Positions 33,823 through 44,082 of a stretch of DNA of 64,000 nucleotides are shown here, piece by piece. Positions within the stretch are counted from its first letter, which is position 1; every line of letters starts with the position of its first letter. Source of the DNA: Ruminococcus sp. (GTDB lineage: Bacteria; Bacillota; Clostridia; Oscillospirales; Acutalibacteraceae); assembly GCA_017416065.1 (NCBI GenBank), contig JAFQDM010000018.1, positions 1-64,000 on the forward strand. Reading direction: 5' to 3'. A program made the translations under genes and the position numbers. Under the pieces are notes generated by a model. It was not told where the DNA came from, did no database searches, and was given only the letters and a program-made list of their open reading frames with translations.

Positions 33823-35820
33823 TTGCAGAAAAAACAATCAGGCAAAAAATTATTGATCTATTTGGGAATTCCCATCCTTGTTATTCTGTTTGTTTCTCTT
33901 GCATTTAGCATGGGAAGCGAGAAGAAGGCATACAAATACTCAGACATCCTGGGCTTCTTTGAAGACGGCCAGGTTGAGAGCTTTGTGGTAGATGCAGGCA
34001 CGGGTGACCTTAAAATGCAGGTGAAGGATGAGGCGATCGCCAAATTCAATGCCTCCAAAAAGGACAACGAAAAAACCGAAGCCACCACCCCTGCAACGGA
34101 AATCGTTAAGCCTTCTGCTGACAAAAAGGATGACGACGGACTGACGGAGGTCAAGTATACCCTTGCAAGTATAGATATGTTCTATATGGATATTGCAGAG
34201 TACATTGAGGAATATAACGCCACTCACGACAAGCCCCTTGAGTACGACTACACCCCCGCAAAGGATAATTCCTTTATCCTTGACCTTGTACCCGTAATTC
34301 TCCTTGTTGTTGTGGGAGTTGTGTTCTGGGTGCTCATTATGAAGAAGATGGGCGGCGGAATGGGTGGCAAAGAGTTCCAGTTCGGCAAGGCTAAGTTTAA
34401 GGATACAAACGACGAAAAGCGCAAGACCACCTTTGAGGACGTGGCAGGTGCTGACGAAGAGAAAGAGGAGCTTGAGGAGATAGTGGAATTCCTCAAGAAT
34501 CCCGGTAAATATAACGATTTAGGAGCAAAGATCCCCAAGGGTGTGCTTCTTGTGGGCCCTCCAGGAACAGGTAAGACCCTGCTTGCCCGCGCTGTTGCAG
34601 GCGAGGCAGGAGTACCCTTCTTCTCCATCTCCGGCTCTGATTTTGTAGAGATGTTCGTGGGTGTTGGTGCCTCCCGTGTGCGTGACCTTTTTGAGCACGC
34701 AAAGAAGCACTCACCCTGTATCATATTTATTGACGAGATCGATGCAGTGGGCAGACAGAGAGGAACGGGCCTTGGCGGCGGACACGACGAGCGCGAGCAG
34801 ACCTTGAACCAGATGCTGGTAGAGATGGACGGCTTTGGCGCAAACGAGGGTGTTATTGTTATTGCAGCCACAAACCGACCCGATATTCTGGATCCTGCGC
34901 TCCTTCGTCCCGGCAGATTTGACAGACAGGTAACCGTTGGTTATCCTGATATTTTAGGCCGAGAGGCTATACTCAAGGTCCACGCAAGAAAGAAGCCCCT
35001 GGCTCCTGACGTGCGCCTTAAGACCATCGCAAAGACCACCGCAGGCTTTACGGGTGCAGACCTTGCAAACCTGCTCAACGAGGCAGCCCTCCTTGCTGCA
35101 AGACGCGGCAAAAAGGCCATCACCATGCAGGAGGTTGAGGAGGCCACAATTAAGGTTGTGGTGGGTACTGAGAAAAAGTCCAAGGTTATGTCTGAAAACG
35201 AGAAGAAGCTCACAGCATATCACGAGGCAGGTCACGCAGTTGCAACCTTTGCCTGCGAGACTCAGGACCCTGTGCATCAGATATCCATCATCCCCACGGG
35301 TATGGCAGGAGGCTACACAATGCATCTGCCCTCTGAGGATAAATCCTACCAGTCCAAAAAGGGTATGGAGGAGGATATCGTGGTGCTTCTGGGCGGTCGT
35401 GTGGCAGAGGCTCTGGTGCTTGGAGATATCTCCACAGGTGCCTCCAACGATATTGAGCGCGCAACCTCCACAGCCCGTGCCATGGTAACCAAGTACGGTA
35501 TGTCTGATGCTTTGGGTTGCATCAACTACGCATCAGGCGGCACAGAGGTGTTCATCGGCAGAGATATGGGTCAGGTGAAGGACTACTCTGACGAAACTGC
35601 GGCTAAGATCGACGCAGAGATCCACCGCATTGTGTCCGAGGGATACACTAAGTGTGAGAAGATCCTCTCCTCCAATATGGATAAGCTCCATCAGGTATCT
35701 GCTTACCTTATGAAGCACGAGAAAATGTCCGGCGAGGATTTTGCCGCAATGATGAACGGCACTTTCTCAGAGCCTGCAGAGGTTCCCGAGGAAGAGGAAG
35801 CAGACCTTTCTGAAGAATAA
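33823..35820 (+). CDS. ftsH: ATP-dependent zinc metalloprotease FtsH
   Basis: FtsH is a membrane-bound AAA+ protease for quality control. The 665 residues show two membrane helices flanking an outside domain (about 8-165), Walker A GPPGTGKT, Walker [12 protein letters not shown], the second region of homology ([19 protein letters not shown]) and the zinc motif HEAGH. I chose TTG 33823 with AAGGAG 8 bases upstream; GTG 33814 lies inside that ribosome site. The C-terminus is acidic. Confidence 0.97.
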   Translation: MQKKQSGKKLLIYLGIPILVILFVSLAFSMGSEKKAYKYSDILGFFEDGQVESFVVDAGTGDLKMQVKDEAIAKFNASKKDNEKTEATTPATEIVKPSADKKDDDGLTEVKYTLASIDMFYMDIAEYIEEYNATHDKPLEYDYTPAKDNSFILDLVPVILLVVVGVVFWVLIMKKMGGGMGGKEFQFGKAKFKDTNDEKRKTTFEDVAGADEEKEELEEIVEFLKNPGKYNDLGAKIPKGVLLVGPPGTGKTLLARAVAGEAGVPFFSISGSDFVEMFVGVGASRVRDLFEHAKKHSPCIIFIDEIDAVGRQRGTGLGGGHDEREQTLNQMLVEMDGFGANEGVIVIAATNRPDILDPALLRPGRFDRQVTVGYPDILGREAILKVHARKKPLAPDVRLKTIAKTTAGFTGADLANLLNEAALLAARRGKKAITMQEVEEATIKVVVGTEKKSKVMSENEKKLTAYHEAGHAVATFACETQDPVHQISIIPTGMAGGYTMHLPSEDKSYQSKKGMEEDIVVLLGGRVAEALVLGDISTGASNDIERATSTARAMVTKYGMSDALGCINYASGGTEVFIGRDMGQVKDYSDETAAKIDAEIHRIVSEGYTKCEKILSSNMDKLHQVSAYLMKHEKMSGEDFAAMMNGTFSEPAEVPEEEEADLSEE

Positions 35821-35830
35821 TACTAACCTG

Positions 35831-35868
35831 AGGCGGAGGGCGGCAGCTTTCCGCCTTGATTTGTGATT
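35831..35868 (+). terminator. Weak hairpin after ftsH
   Basis: GGCGGA and TCCGCC pair in this GC-rich stretch, and TTGATTTGTGATTTTT follows. It is a possible terminator before uvrA. Confidence 0.45.
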
Positions 35869-35902
35869 TTTGGTGTATGAAAAATGAGAGGAGTGAAATT
35901 GT

Positions 35903-38722
35903 ATGAACGAAAAATATCTTTCCGTCAGAGGTGCAAGAGAGCACAATCTGAAGGAGGTTGACGTGGATATTCCCAGAGACAAGCTGGTTGTTATGACGGG
36001 TCTCTCAGGCTCAGGCAAATCTTCTTTGGCCTTTGATACCATCTACGCTGAGGGTCAGCGCAGGTACGTTGAGTCCTTGTCTTCTTATGCCAGAATGTTT
36101 TTGGGTCAGATGGACAAGCCCGACGTAGACTCCATAGAGGGGCTTTCTCCTGCAATCTCCATAGATCAGAAGACCACCTCCAAGAATCCCCGTTCAACCG
36201 TGGGCACGGTTACGGAGATATACGACTACCTTCGTCTTCTTTACGCAAGGCTTGGCGTGCCTCACTGTCCTGTTTGCGGCAGAGAGATAAAGCAGCAGAC
36301 CGTAGACCAGATAGTGGACAGGGTGCTGGCTTTGCCTGAGGGCAAGCGGATCCAGGTTATGGCGCCTGTGGTCAGAGCCCGCAAGGGTGAGCACGTAAAA
36401 GAGCTGGATTCTGCCCGTAAGGGCGGCTTTGCAAGGGTCAGGGTGGACAATATAATCTACGACCTGAGCGAGGATATAGTTCTTGAAAAGAATAAAAAAC
36501 ACAGCATTGAGATCATAGTTGACCGACTTGTTATCAAGGAGAGCATTCGCTCCAGGCTTTCTGACAGCGTGGAGACTGCCTCCAAGCTTGCAGGCGGACT
36601 TATTGTTGTGGCGGTTGAGGGGGAGGAGGATATCCTCTTTTCTCAGAGCTACGCCTGCCCCGAGCACGGCGCAAGCATAGACGAGCTTTCTCCCAGAATG
36701 TTCTCATTTAATGCGCCTCAGGGTGCGTGCCCCAAGTGCACGGGTCTTGGCGTTTTTATGCGCATTGACCCGGACAAGGTAATTCCCGACAGGGAGAAAT
36801 CCGTGGCTCAGGGGGGCATCAAGGCAGGCGGCTGGGCCATGGAGGGCAACACCATTGCCGCCATGTATTACACAGGCCTTGCAGAGCACTACGGCTTCTC
36901 TCTGGATACTCCCATCAAGGACCTGCCTTCAGAGATAGTTGATATACTTCTTTACGGCACAAAGGGAGAGAAGATCCGCCTGGTGAGAAACGGACTTTAC
37001 GCAGGGGGTGAGTATTACGCTCCTTTTGAGGGTGTGATAAATAACCTTGAACGTCGCTTCAGCCAGACCTCCAGCAACTGGGTAAAAGAAGAGATAGAGG
37101 CATATATGTCTGCAATTCCCTGCGATGAATGTGCAGGCAGAAGACTTTCCAAAATGTCCCTTGCGGTAACCGTTGACGGACTGAATATTGCAGAATTCTG
37201 CGATATGTCCGTTTCAAAGGCACTTGAGTTTATGAACAGCCACGAGCTTTCAGAACGGCAGATGCTCATTGGCGGCGCCATTGTTAAGGAAATCAGGGAA
37301 AGGCTTGGATTTTTGCAGAGTGTGGGACTGGGTTACCTGACCCTTTCCCGCAGTGCAGGCACCCTCTCAGGCGGAGAAAGCCAGAGGATCCGCCTTGCAA
37401 CCCAGATAGGCAGCTCACTTGTGGGTGTGCTCTATATTCTTGACGAGCCCAGTATTGGTCTGCATCAGAGAGATAACGAGAAGCTCCTTGGTACCCTCAA
37501 GCACCTGCGTGACCTGGGTAATACGGTTATTGTGGTTGAGCACGACACAGACACCATGCTGGCGGCAGATCACATCATTGATATTGGTCCCGGAGCAGGT
37601 GTGCACGGAGGTCAGATAGTGGCAACGGGTACCGTGCAGGATATTATGAAATGCGAAAAATCCATAACGGGCAAATACTTAAGCGGCGAGCTTGCGGTAG
37701 AGGTGCCCAAAAAGCGCAGAAAGGGCAACGGCAAGCACCTGAGGGTGGTTGGTGCCTCTCAGAATAACCTTAAGAACATCAACGTCAAAATTCCCCTTGG
37801 AGAATTTGTGTGTGTCACCGGTGTTTCGGGCTCAGGCAAATCCTCACTTGTAAACGAGATACTTTACAAAAGGCTTGCCCGTGAATTAAACGGTGCAAAG
37901 ACTACCCCCGGCAAGCACAAGGCTCTGGAGGGAATAGAGCATCTGGATAAGATAATCAGCATAGACCAGAGTCCCATCGGAAGAACTCCCCGTTCAAACC
38001 CTGCAACCTACACGGGAATGTTTACGGATATCAGAGATCTTTTTGCCAAGACTCAGGAGGCAAAGCTGAGAGGCTTTGGCTCAGGGCGATTCTCTTTTAA
38101 CGTTAAGGGTGGCAGGTGCGAGGCCTGCGAAGGCGGCGGAATCGTTAAGATAGAGATGCACTTCCTGCCTGACGTGTATGTGCCCTGCGATGTTTGCAAG
38201 GGCAGAAGATATAACAGAGAGACCCTTGAGGTCAAGTACAAGGGCAGATCCATTCACGATGTGCTGGAGATGACGGTGGAGGAGGGGCTTGAGTTCTTCT
38301 CAAGCATTCCTAAGATCTACCGCAAGCTGCAGACTCTCTACGACGTAGGCCTGGGCTATATCAAGATCGGCCAGCCTGCAACCACACTCTCAGGCGGTGA
38401 GGCACAGAGGGTAAAGCTTGCAACTGAGCTTTCCAAACGCTCCACGGGCAAGACGGTGTACATCCTTGATGAGCCCACCACAGGTCTGCACTCTGCAGAC
38501 GTGCACAGGCTCATTGACGTGCTTCAGCAGCTTGTGGACAAGGGCAACAGCGTGATAGTGATCGAGCACAACCTTGATCTTATCAAGACTGCAGATCACA
38601 TCATAGACTTAGGTCCCGAGGGCGGCGACGGCGGCGGAGAGATACTTGCCGAGGGTACCCCCGAGAAGATTGCAAAGTGCGAGAATTCCTACACGGGAAT
38701 GTTCCTGAAGGGTCTCCTTTGA
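35903..38722 (+). CDS. uvrA: Excinuclease ABC subunit A
   Basis: UvrA recognises DNA damage in nucleotide excision repair. The 939-residue protein has two ABC ATPase halves: Walker [15 protein letters not shown] and [13 protein letters not shown], and two [17 protein letters not shown] signatures. It also has the zinc modules CPVCGREI and CEACEGGG...[10 protein letters not shown]. Length is typical. No uvrB or uvrC is in the window. AGGAGTG precedes the ATG. Confidence 0.98.
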   Translation: MNEKYLSVRGAREHNLKEVDVDIPRDKLVVMTGLSGSGKSSLAFDTIYAEGQRRYVESLSSYARMFLGQMDKPDVDSIEGLSPAISIDQKTTSKNPRSTVGTVTEIYDYLRLLYARLGVPHCPVCGREIKQQTVDQIVDRVLALPEGKRIQVMAPVVRARKGEHVKELDSARKGGFARVRVDNIIYDLSEDIVLEKNKKHSIEIIVDRLVIKESIRSRLSDSVETASKLAGGLIVVAVEGEEDILFSQSYACPEHGASIDELSPRMFSFNAPQGACPKCTGLGVFMRIDPDKVIPDREKSVAQGGIKAGGWAMEGNTIAAMYYTGLAEHYGFSLDTPIKDLPSEIVDILLYGTKGEKIRLVRNGLYAGGEYYAPFEGVINNLERRFSQTSSNWVKEEIEAYMSAIPCDECAGRRLSKMSLAVTVDGLNIAEFCDMSVSKALEFMNSHELSERQMLIGGAIVKEIRERLGFLQSVGLGYLTLSRSAGTLSGGESQRIRLATQIGSSLVGVLYILDEPSIGLHQRDNEKLLGTLKHLRDLGNTVIVVEHDTDTMLAADHIIDIGPGAGVHGGQIVATGTVQDIMKCEKSITGKYLSGELAVEVPKKRRKGNGKHLRVVGASQNNLKNINVKIPLGEFVCVTGVSGSGKSSLVNEILYKRLARELNGAKTTPGKHKALEGIEHLDKIISIDQSPIGRTPRSNPATYTGMFTDIRDLFAKTQEAKLRGFGSGRFSFNVKGGRCEACEGGGIVKIEMHFLPDVYVPCDVCKGRRYNRETLEVKYKGRSIHDVLEMTVEEGLEFFSSIPKIYRKLQTLYDVGLGYIKIGQPATTLSGGEAQRVKLATELSKRSTGKTVYILDEPTTGLHSADVHRLIDVLQQLVDKGNSVIVIEHNLDLIKTADHIIDLGPEGGDGGGEILAEGTPEKIAKCENSYTGMFLKGLL

Positions 38723-38765
38723 GAGTAAAAAAGCAGAGAAAAAATAAATATTTCAACTTTTTTCG

Positions 38766-38804
38766 GAGAAATTGCATTGTTTTATGCAATTTCTCTTTCT
38801 TTTT
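38766..38804 (+). terminator. uvrA terminator
   Basis: GAGAAATTGCAT (38766-38777) pairs with ATGCAATTTCTC (38784-38795), followed by TTTCTTTTT. Confidence 0.85.
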
Positions 38805-38829
38805 GGGGCAAGGGTGGGAGGTGTAATCT

Positions 38830-40995
38830 ATGATTACAATTCTGAATGGAAAACTTACCATTCCCGAAAGCGAAAGATTCATCGGATTTGCAGGGGATAA
38901 TCTTGCGCGCACAATTGAATTTCTTCTTTGCGGTCAAAAGGAAGCAGACCGCATCTACCGTCTCTACCTTACCTTTGACGACGGTACCGTTAATCATTTT
39001 GTGCTGCCTTCTGCCGTTACCAAAGACGGAGTACTCCTTACCTGGGATGTTCAGAAGGGACACATCTTCAAAAGCGGCAACGTTCGCGCTCAGATCAAGG
39101 CTTTCTCCGGTACCGGAGTTGTGTATCACACAAGGCCTGACACGTTCATTGTCGGAAACAGCGCCGAGTTTTCCGACTTTTTCGGCACGGAAAATTCAGA
39201 GTTTCTTGAGTATGAGGAAATGCTCAATAACCTGAAGGCTCAGGTGCAGGAGATATGCACCCTGGCACCTTACATAGGTGAAAACGGCAATTGGTATATC
39301 TACGATGCAACCAAGGGTGAATACGTCGACAGCGGACGCTCTTCCTATGCAGAGGGTCAGACCATAACGGTGGACCAGACCTACTCACCCAAAAGCGAGA
39401 ATCCTCAAAGCGGCAAGGCTGTGGCTCAGGCTGTGGCAGGGGTGAAGCTTTCCGAGGGCTCGGTGGAGCTTAAGCATTTTTCAGATGAACTGCTTATCCC
39501 CGAAGACAAGCTTGAGGGAATCTATTGGGAAAATGAGAATATGCTCTCCGTTATGTCCTATGAATTTCTGGATGAGCTGATGCAGGCAGAATGCGACAAA
39601 ACAGGCGGCTGGAGCAAGACCGTCTTCCGCCTCGGATTTATTAGCTCCTTCCCTCAGTACAGCCTTGTGGGCTCAGATGAGTACATAGGAATTACGGATA
39701 CGGTTTCAGACAAGCTGTTGCTTATTAACATTGCCAAGGGAGAGCTGTATACCTACAAAAAGGGAAGCGGTACAATTGTGAAAACCACCTCTTCTTCAGA
39801 GCTTTCCGAAGGCTGTGTGGAGCTTAAGCATTTCTCAGAAGAGCTGCTTATCCCCGAAGATAAGCTGGAGGGCATTTATTGGGAGAATGAGAATATGCTC
39901 TCCGTTATGTCTTATGAATTGCTCAATGGGCTGATGCAGGCAGAGTGCGACAAAACAGGCGGCTGGAGCAAGACCGTCTTCCGCCTCAGATTCATAAGTG
40001 CCTTTCCTCAGTACAGCCTTGTGGGTTCGGATGAGTACATTGGAATCACGGACACGGTCTCAGACAACCTTTTGCTTATTAACCTTGTAAGCGGTGAGCT
40101 TTTCACTTACAAAAAGGGCAGCTCCTCCATAGAAATATCCGCATCATCAGGCGCACAGGTGGACCTTGACTACAACCCCGACAGCGAAAATGCTCAGAGT
40201 GGAATTGCGGTGGCTCAGGCGCTGGAAAACGCAGAGGCTAAAATAGCGGAAGGCTCAGTGGAGCTTAAGCATTTTTCAGAAGAACTGCTTATCCCCGAAG
40301 ATAAGCTTGAGGGCATCTATTGGGAGAATAAGAATATGCTCTCCGTTATGTCCTTTGAGCTCTTAGACGGATTGTTGCAGACAGAATGTGACGAAACGGG
40401 AGGCTGGAGCAAAACCATCTTCCGCCTTAAGTTTATCTCCGCATTTCCTTATTACGACATTTTGGGTTCAGATGAGTATATAGGAATTACGGATACGGTA
40501 TCAGACAATCTTTTGCTTATTAACCTTGTAAGCGGTGAGCTTTTCACCTATGTAAAGGGCAGCAGCTGTATTCTGAGAGCAGGTGCAGAGGCTGAGGCGG
40601 ACAAGACCTTTGTAAATGCAGGCACCTTTGCAAGTTACTCTGAGCTTGACAGCTATGATTTCGAAGCAGGCAAGCTGTACTTTTTTGAATTAAACGGTTA
40701 CTTCCCGAATAATATTGTCAATATCTCCAACCCGAGCAATCAGATCAAAGGGTATTTTACCGGTATGTATAATTCGAGTTTGAAGCAACTCTGGTTCAGA
40801 ATACCATATAGTGATTCTACAACCTATTACCTTCACAATATTGGTAACGAGTCAATTGCCACTCACGTTTCTCACACCGATGAATATAACTCGGATAACG
40901 GAAACCAGCCCATTTCGGGCAAGGGAGTTGCACAGGCGCTTTCTCCCATATACAGTATGCTGAGTGGAGTGGAACAGCTCCTTGCAGGAATATAA
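38830..40995 (+). CDS. Phage tail/baseplate-like protein with three internal repeats
   Basis: The 721-residue protein starts with a beta-sandwich (residues 1-115, LNGKLTIPESERFIGFAGDN, RLYLTFDDGTVNHFVLP) like phage upper-baseplate proteins. A short coil follows, then three copies of a 110-residue repeat (nt 39457-39786, 39811-40140, 40252-40581). Separating and closing stretches read NPQSGKAVAQAV, ENAQSGIAVAQAL and GNQPISGKGVAQAL, a motif common in tail fibres of Firmicute phages. It probably sits at a tail tip and binds a surface ligand. No other virion gene precedes it. GGGAGGTG site before the ATG. Confidence 0.75.
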   Translation: MITILNGKLTIPESERFIGFAGDNLARTIEFLLCGQKEADRIYRLYLTFDDGTVNHFVLPSAVTKDGVLLTWDVQKGHIFKSGNVRAQIKAFSGTGVVYHTRPDTFIVGNSAEFSDFFGTENSEFLEYEEMLNNLKAQVQEICTLAPYIGENGNWYIYDATKGEYVDSGRSSYAEGQTITVDQTYSPKSENPQSGKAVAQAVAGVKLSEGSVELKHFSDELLIPEDKLEGIYWENENMLSVMSYEFLDELMQAECDKTGGWSKTVFRLGFISSFPQYSLVGSDEYIGITDTVSDKLLLINIAKGELYTYKKGSGTIVKTTSSSELSEGCVELKHFSEELLIPEDKLEGIYWENENMLSVMSYELLNGLMQAECDKTGGWSKTVFRLRFISAFPQYSLVGSDEYIGITDTVSDNLLLINLVSGELFTYKKGSSSIEISASSGAQVDLDYNPDSENAQSGIAVAQALENAEAKIAEGSVELKHFSEELLIPEDKLEGIYWENKNMLSVMSFELLDGLLQTECDETGGWSKTIFRLKFISAFPYYDILGSDEYIGITDTVSDNLLLINLVSGELFTYVKGSSCILRAGAEAEADKTFVNAGTFASYSELDSYDFEAGKLYFFELNGYFPNNIVNISNPSNQIKGYFTGMYNSSLKQLWFRIPYSDSTTYYLHNIGNESIATHVSHTDEYNSDNGNQPISGKGVAQALSPIYSMLSGVEQLLAGI

Positions 40996-41007
40996 GGGGG
41001 TGGTTTT

Positions 41008-41493
41008 GTGAGCATTGCAAATGAGATAAGCAGGATCAAAAATGCAAAGGAAGTTATAAGGTCAGCAGTTGAAAAGCGAGGTGTCACACTGGAGGACAGT
41101 GTGCTTGTGGATTCTTATGCGGCGGTGATAGAAAGCGCTCCGTATGCTGTAAAGGGCTCCTTTACTCCCGAGGCGGACACTCAGGTGTTTTCCATCAGCG
41201 GTCTGCCCTTTGCTCCAAAGTCGATATATTTGGTGAGCAACGAGCTGTACAGCGCAGGGGTGGAAAACGGAGTAATTCTTCTCACAAACGGAGACGGCCT
41301 CAGGGGCAGTTGTGTATCCTACGCAGACGGAACCAGATTGACCTCCTTTATATCAGAGAATTCCTCTTTGGATGTATGGAGTGCAGACGGCTACGAGATC
41401 GACCTCTCAAAATCATCCTCGACAATTTCAGGCTGGGCATTCAAGGCAGGCTACACTTATGAATATTATATAACGGGAGGATTTTCAGAGTGA
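41008..41493 (+). CDS. Phage tail-associated protein, hypothetical
   Basis: The 161-residue protein begins SIANEISRIKNAKEVIRSAVEKRGV and LVDSYAAVIESA, an N-terminal helical pattern frequent in short tail proteins of Firmicute prophages. A beta-rich part follows (FSISGLPFAPKSIYLVS). GTG 41008 has AAGGGGGTGG upstream, overlapping the previous stop. Its end overlaps the next small gene by four bases (GTGA), so the cassette is translationally coupled. Exact role unknown. Confidence 0.7.
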   Translation: MSIANEISRIKNAKEVIRSAVEKRGVTLEDSVLVDSYAAVIESAPYAVKGSFTPEADTQVFSISGLPFAPKSIYLVSNELYSAGVENGVILLTNGDGLRGSCVSYADGTRLTSFISENSSLDVWSADGYEIDLSKSSSTISGWAFKAGYTYEYYITGGFSE

Positions 41494-41657
41494 TCTACTA
41501 CGCAAAAGACAACAAACTGTTTTGTACTGAGGTGGCGGTCTCAGACCAAAGCTTTACTCAGATTACGCAGGAAGAATACACCGCGCGGCTGAGTATCGCT
41601 GTGAGATCCCGCGAAAAAGGAACTCCCGTTACAGATTCCCACCTGTGGGAAGACTGA
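41490..41657 (+). CDS. Small phage-cassette protein (55 aa)
   Basis: GTG at 41490 overlaps the preceding stop and is read through to TGA 41657. The product VIYYAKDNKLFCTEVAVSD...SHLWED is 55 residues. GGAGG lies about 8 bases upstream. It resembles small uncharacterised ORFs placed just before lysins in tail/lysis regions. No function can be assigned. Confidence 0.65.
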   Translation: MIYYAKDNKLFCTEVAVSDQSFTQITQEEYTARLSIAVRSREKGTPVTDSHLWED

Positions 41658-41670
41658 AAGGAGGGATAAA

Positions 41671-42630
41671 ATGGCAGAAATAAAATGTATTGACGTTTCC
41701 GAATGGCAGGGAAAGGTGGACTTCAAAAAGGTGAAAGCCGCAGGCTACTCCCATGCGATTCTGCGTGCAGGGTTTGGTCGATCAAGCTCTCAGGTGGATG
41801 CAGAGTTTGAGCGTAACTACAAGAACGCTAAGGCGGCAGGAGTAAAGCTGGGCGTCTATTGGTACGCCTACGCGGTGGATAAGGCAGATGCCGTAAAAGA
41901 GGCGAAGGCGTGCCTTGAGGTAATAAAAGGTAAGGTGCTGGAGCTTCCCGTGTTCTACGATATGGAAGAAAGCTCTATGAAAAGCCTGGGCAAAACAGCC
42001 CTTACCGCCATGGCGACCGCTTTTTGTGAAGAGATCAAAAAGGGCGGATTTGCCTGCGGTGTTTACGGCAATCCCGACTGGTTTACAAACTATCTTGATT
42101 ATAAAACCCTCAGATCAAAATATCCCATCTGGCTTGCACAGTATTACAAAGAAGCTCAGCTTGAGTGCGACGTCTGGCAGTATACCTCAGAGGGTAAGGT
42201 GAACGGCATCTCAGGCAATGTAGACCTTAATATCATCTACAACGAGGAGATCATCCAAGAGGAAAAGACCGCAAAGCCGAAAGGTCCTGCTCCTAATGCA
42301 GAGCTTAAAACGGGCGATGGGGGAATTGGAGTGCTGTGCTTTAAGTACCTTGTGCAGATTGCAGATGATATGGGTCTGCTTCAGTACGGAATGACCCTTG
42401 GAAACAATAAGTATTCCAAAGGTACACAAAACGCGGTGAAGGCTCTGCAAACGCAGATGGGACTTAAATCTACGGGTACGGCAGATGAAAGCTTTGTCAA
42501 TAAGCTATACAAGCTCATAACCGAGAACTACCCTCTTGCAGGGGATGCAAACGGTGACGGCAAGGTGGATGTAAGGGATGCAACAGAGATACAGAAGCTG
42601 GTTGCAGGAATTGAGGCGGCAGATGAATAA
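41671..42630 (+). CDS. GH25 lysozyme (endolysin) with peptidoglycan-binding domain and single dockerin repeat
   Basis: The 319-residue lysozyme hydrolyses peptidoglycan. The GH25 barrel (residues 1-195) has IDVSEWQG with Asp8 and VFYDMEE with Asp97 and Glu99. Residues 210-285 resemble a peptidoglycan-binding domain (GVLCFKYLVQIADDMG...TQNAVKALQTQMGL). The C-terminus (about 287-319) is one dockerin F-hand repeat, GDANGDGKVDVRDATEIQK, where normal dockerins have two. There is no signal peptide, so export would rely on the holin encoded next. AAAGGAGGG precedes the ATG. Confidence 0.92.
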   Translation: MAEIKCIDVSEWQGKVDFKKVKAAGYSHAILRAGFGRSSSQVDAEFERNYKNAKAAGVKLGVYWYAYAVDKADAVKEAKACLEVIKGKVLELPVFYDMEESSMKSLGKTALTAMATAFCEEIKKGGFACGVYGNPDWFTNYLDYKTLRSKYPIWLAQYYKEAQLECDVWQYTSEGKVNGISGNVDLNIIYNEEIIQEEKTAKPKGPAPNAELKTGDGGIGVLCFKYLVQIADDMGLLQYGMTLGNNKYSKGTQNAVKALQTQMGLKSTGTADESFVNKLYKLITENYPLAGDANGDGKVDVRDATEIQKLVAGIEAADE

Positions 42631-43117
42631 ATTTATTTTGGCATTTGGCGAAAACTACTCAACCCTGAAGATATATGTTACTTCAGCTATTGCGGCTGCA
42701 GGAGGCTTTGTTGCAAAGGCCTTGGGGGGAATAGACCCCCTGCTTACTACCCTTGTGACTCTTATCATCCTTGACTACGTGACGGGATTTATAAGAGCCA
42801 TCTACAAAAAGGAGCTCTCAAGCTCCAAAGGCTTCAGAGGAATTATTAAGAAGGTTTTTATCCTGCTTACTGTGGGGCTTTCCGTAAGCCTGCAGAACGT
42901 GGTCCCTCAGGGAATACCCCTCAGAGAGATCACCGTGCTGTTTTTTATCTCAAACGAGGGGATATCTATCCTTGAGAACACGGCAGGAATAATCCCACTT
43001 CCCAAAAAACTGCGCTCAGTGCTTGCGCTTATAGAGGAAAAGTCGCAAGAGCTCTCAGAGAATGAGGCAGAAAACTCCGATATCGAATCATCGAAGCAGG
43101 CAGAAGAACAGGGATAA
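42623..43117 (+). CDS. Holin, toxin-secretion/phage-lysis family
   Basis: The 164-residue protein has three to four hydrophobic segments with the family motif LDYVTGFIRAIYKKELSSSKGFRGIIKK, and an acidic C-terminal tail (ENEAENSDIESSKQAEEQ). Such holins make pores that let lysins cross the membrane; the TcdE group also serves toxin release. ATG 42623 overlaps the lysozyme stop by 8 bases, so coupling is tight. An earlier in-frame ATG at 42578 lacks a ribosome site. Confidence 0.88.
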   Translation: MNKFILAFGENYSTLKIYVTSAIAAAGGFVAKALGGIDPLLTTLVTLIILDYVTGFIRAIYKKELSSSKGFRGIIKKVFILLTVGLSVSLQNVVPQGIPLREITVLFFISNEGISILENTAGIIPLPKKLRSVLALIEEKSQELSENEAENSDIESSKQAEEQG

Positions 43118-43146
43118 AACGTGATAATTAACTGACTTAAATAAAG

Positions 43147-43190
43147 AATGGCAGTTTCCGCATATGGGGACTGCCATTCCTTGATTTTTG
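43147..43190 (+). terminator. Terminator of the phage cassette
   Basis: AATGGCAGT (43147-43155) pairs with ACTGCCATT (43170-43178), followed by CCTTGATTTTTG. The tail also holds the thyX -35 box. Confidence 0.75.
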
Positions 43191-43209
43191 TGTAATAGTG
43201 TGATATAAT
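43181..43209 (+). promoter_or_regulatory. thyX promoter
   Basis: TTGATT (43181-43186), 17 bases, TATAAT (43204-43209). The -35 overlaps the tail of the upstream terminator. Confidence 0.65.
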
Positions 43210-43281
43210 GCATCTAATAATGGATAAGTGTGTAAATTCAAGGATAGCATATATATAAACCCACAAGAAGGAGAGATATCT

Positions 43282-44082
43282 ATGGCAATCAAGGTAACGC
43301 TTCTGGCGCATACACCGTCGCCCGAGGAGTTGGTGGCGGCTGCGGCAAAGCTCTGCTATTCCCCCTCAGATATAAGCAATATCAGAGACGGACTTAACGA
43401 GGAGAAAACAGCATCTTTCATCAAGATGCTTGCAGAAATAGGCCACGCAAGCCCCACAGAGCACGCAAGCTTTACCTTTGGAGTGGAGGGAATCTCCCGT
43501 GCATGCTCACATCAGCTTGTGCGTCATCGTATTGCCTCCTACAGCCAGCAGTCCCAAAGATACGTAGACGGCAACAGCTTTGAGTTTGTAACCCCTCCCG
43601 AGATCGAGGACGACCCTCATTGCTTGGAGGTCTACGGCAACGTTATTGAGCTTCAGAAAAAGGCATATGCAGAGATCCGGGATGCTTTGGTTGTAAAATA
43701 CATCCGTCAGGTGTCTGACAAAGAATACAAAGGCACAGATGCGCAGATCATTGCCGCATTCAAGGAAGAGGACAAGGGGCAGTGCTCCGCTTTCATCAAG
43801 AAGGCAAACGAGGATGCACGCTACATTCTTCCCAATGCCTGCACAACCAAGATAGTCTGCACCTTCAACGTGCGCAGTCTGGAGAATTTCTTTGCTCACC
43901 GCTGCTGCAACCGTGCTCAGTGGGAAATACGTGAGGTTGCATCTCAGATGCTTATGCTGTGCAAGGAGGTTGCTCCCAATATGTTTGCAAACAGCGGTCC
44001 CTCCTGTATGCGCGGTAAATGTCCCGAGGGCAATATGTCCTGCGGAAGAATGAAGGAAGTCAGAGAAAAGTATGGAAAATAA
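43282..44082 (+). CDS. thyX: FAD-dependent thymidylate synthase
   Basis: ThyX makes dTMP from dUMP with methylene-THF and FAD. The 266-residue protein has the signature RHRIASYSQQSQR (Arg81-Arg93, RHRxxSxxxxSxR). ATG 43282 has AAGGAGAG upstream; the frame runs further 5' without a good start. It overlaps tmk by 11 bases, which places dTMP and dTDP synthesis in one operon. Confidence 0.97.
   Translation: MAIKVTLLAHTPSPEELVAAAAKLCYSPSDISNIRDGLNEEKTASFIKMLAEIGHASPTEHASFTFGVEGISRACSHQLVRHRIASYSQQSQRYVDGNSFEFVTPPEIEDDPHCLEVYGNVIELQKKAYAEIRDALVVKYIRQVSDKEYKGTDAQIIAAFKEEDKGQCSAFIKKANEDARYILPNACTTKIVCTFNVRSLENFFAHRCCNRAQWEIREVASQMLMLCKEVAPNMFANSGPSCMRGKCPEGNMSCGRMKEVREKYGK

Noticed and set aside
38830-43117. 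A complete prophage
   Set aside because: No integrase, terminase, portal, capsid, tail tube or attachment duplication could be found around the five genes.
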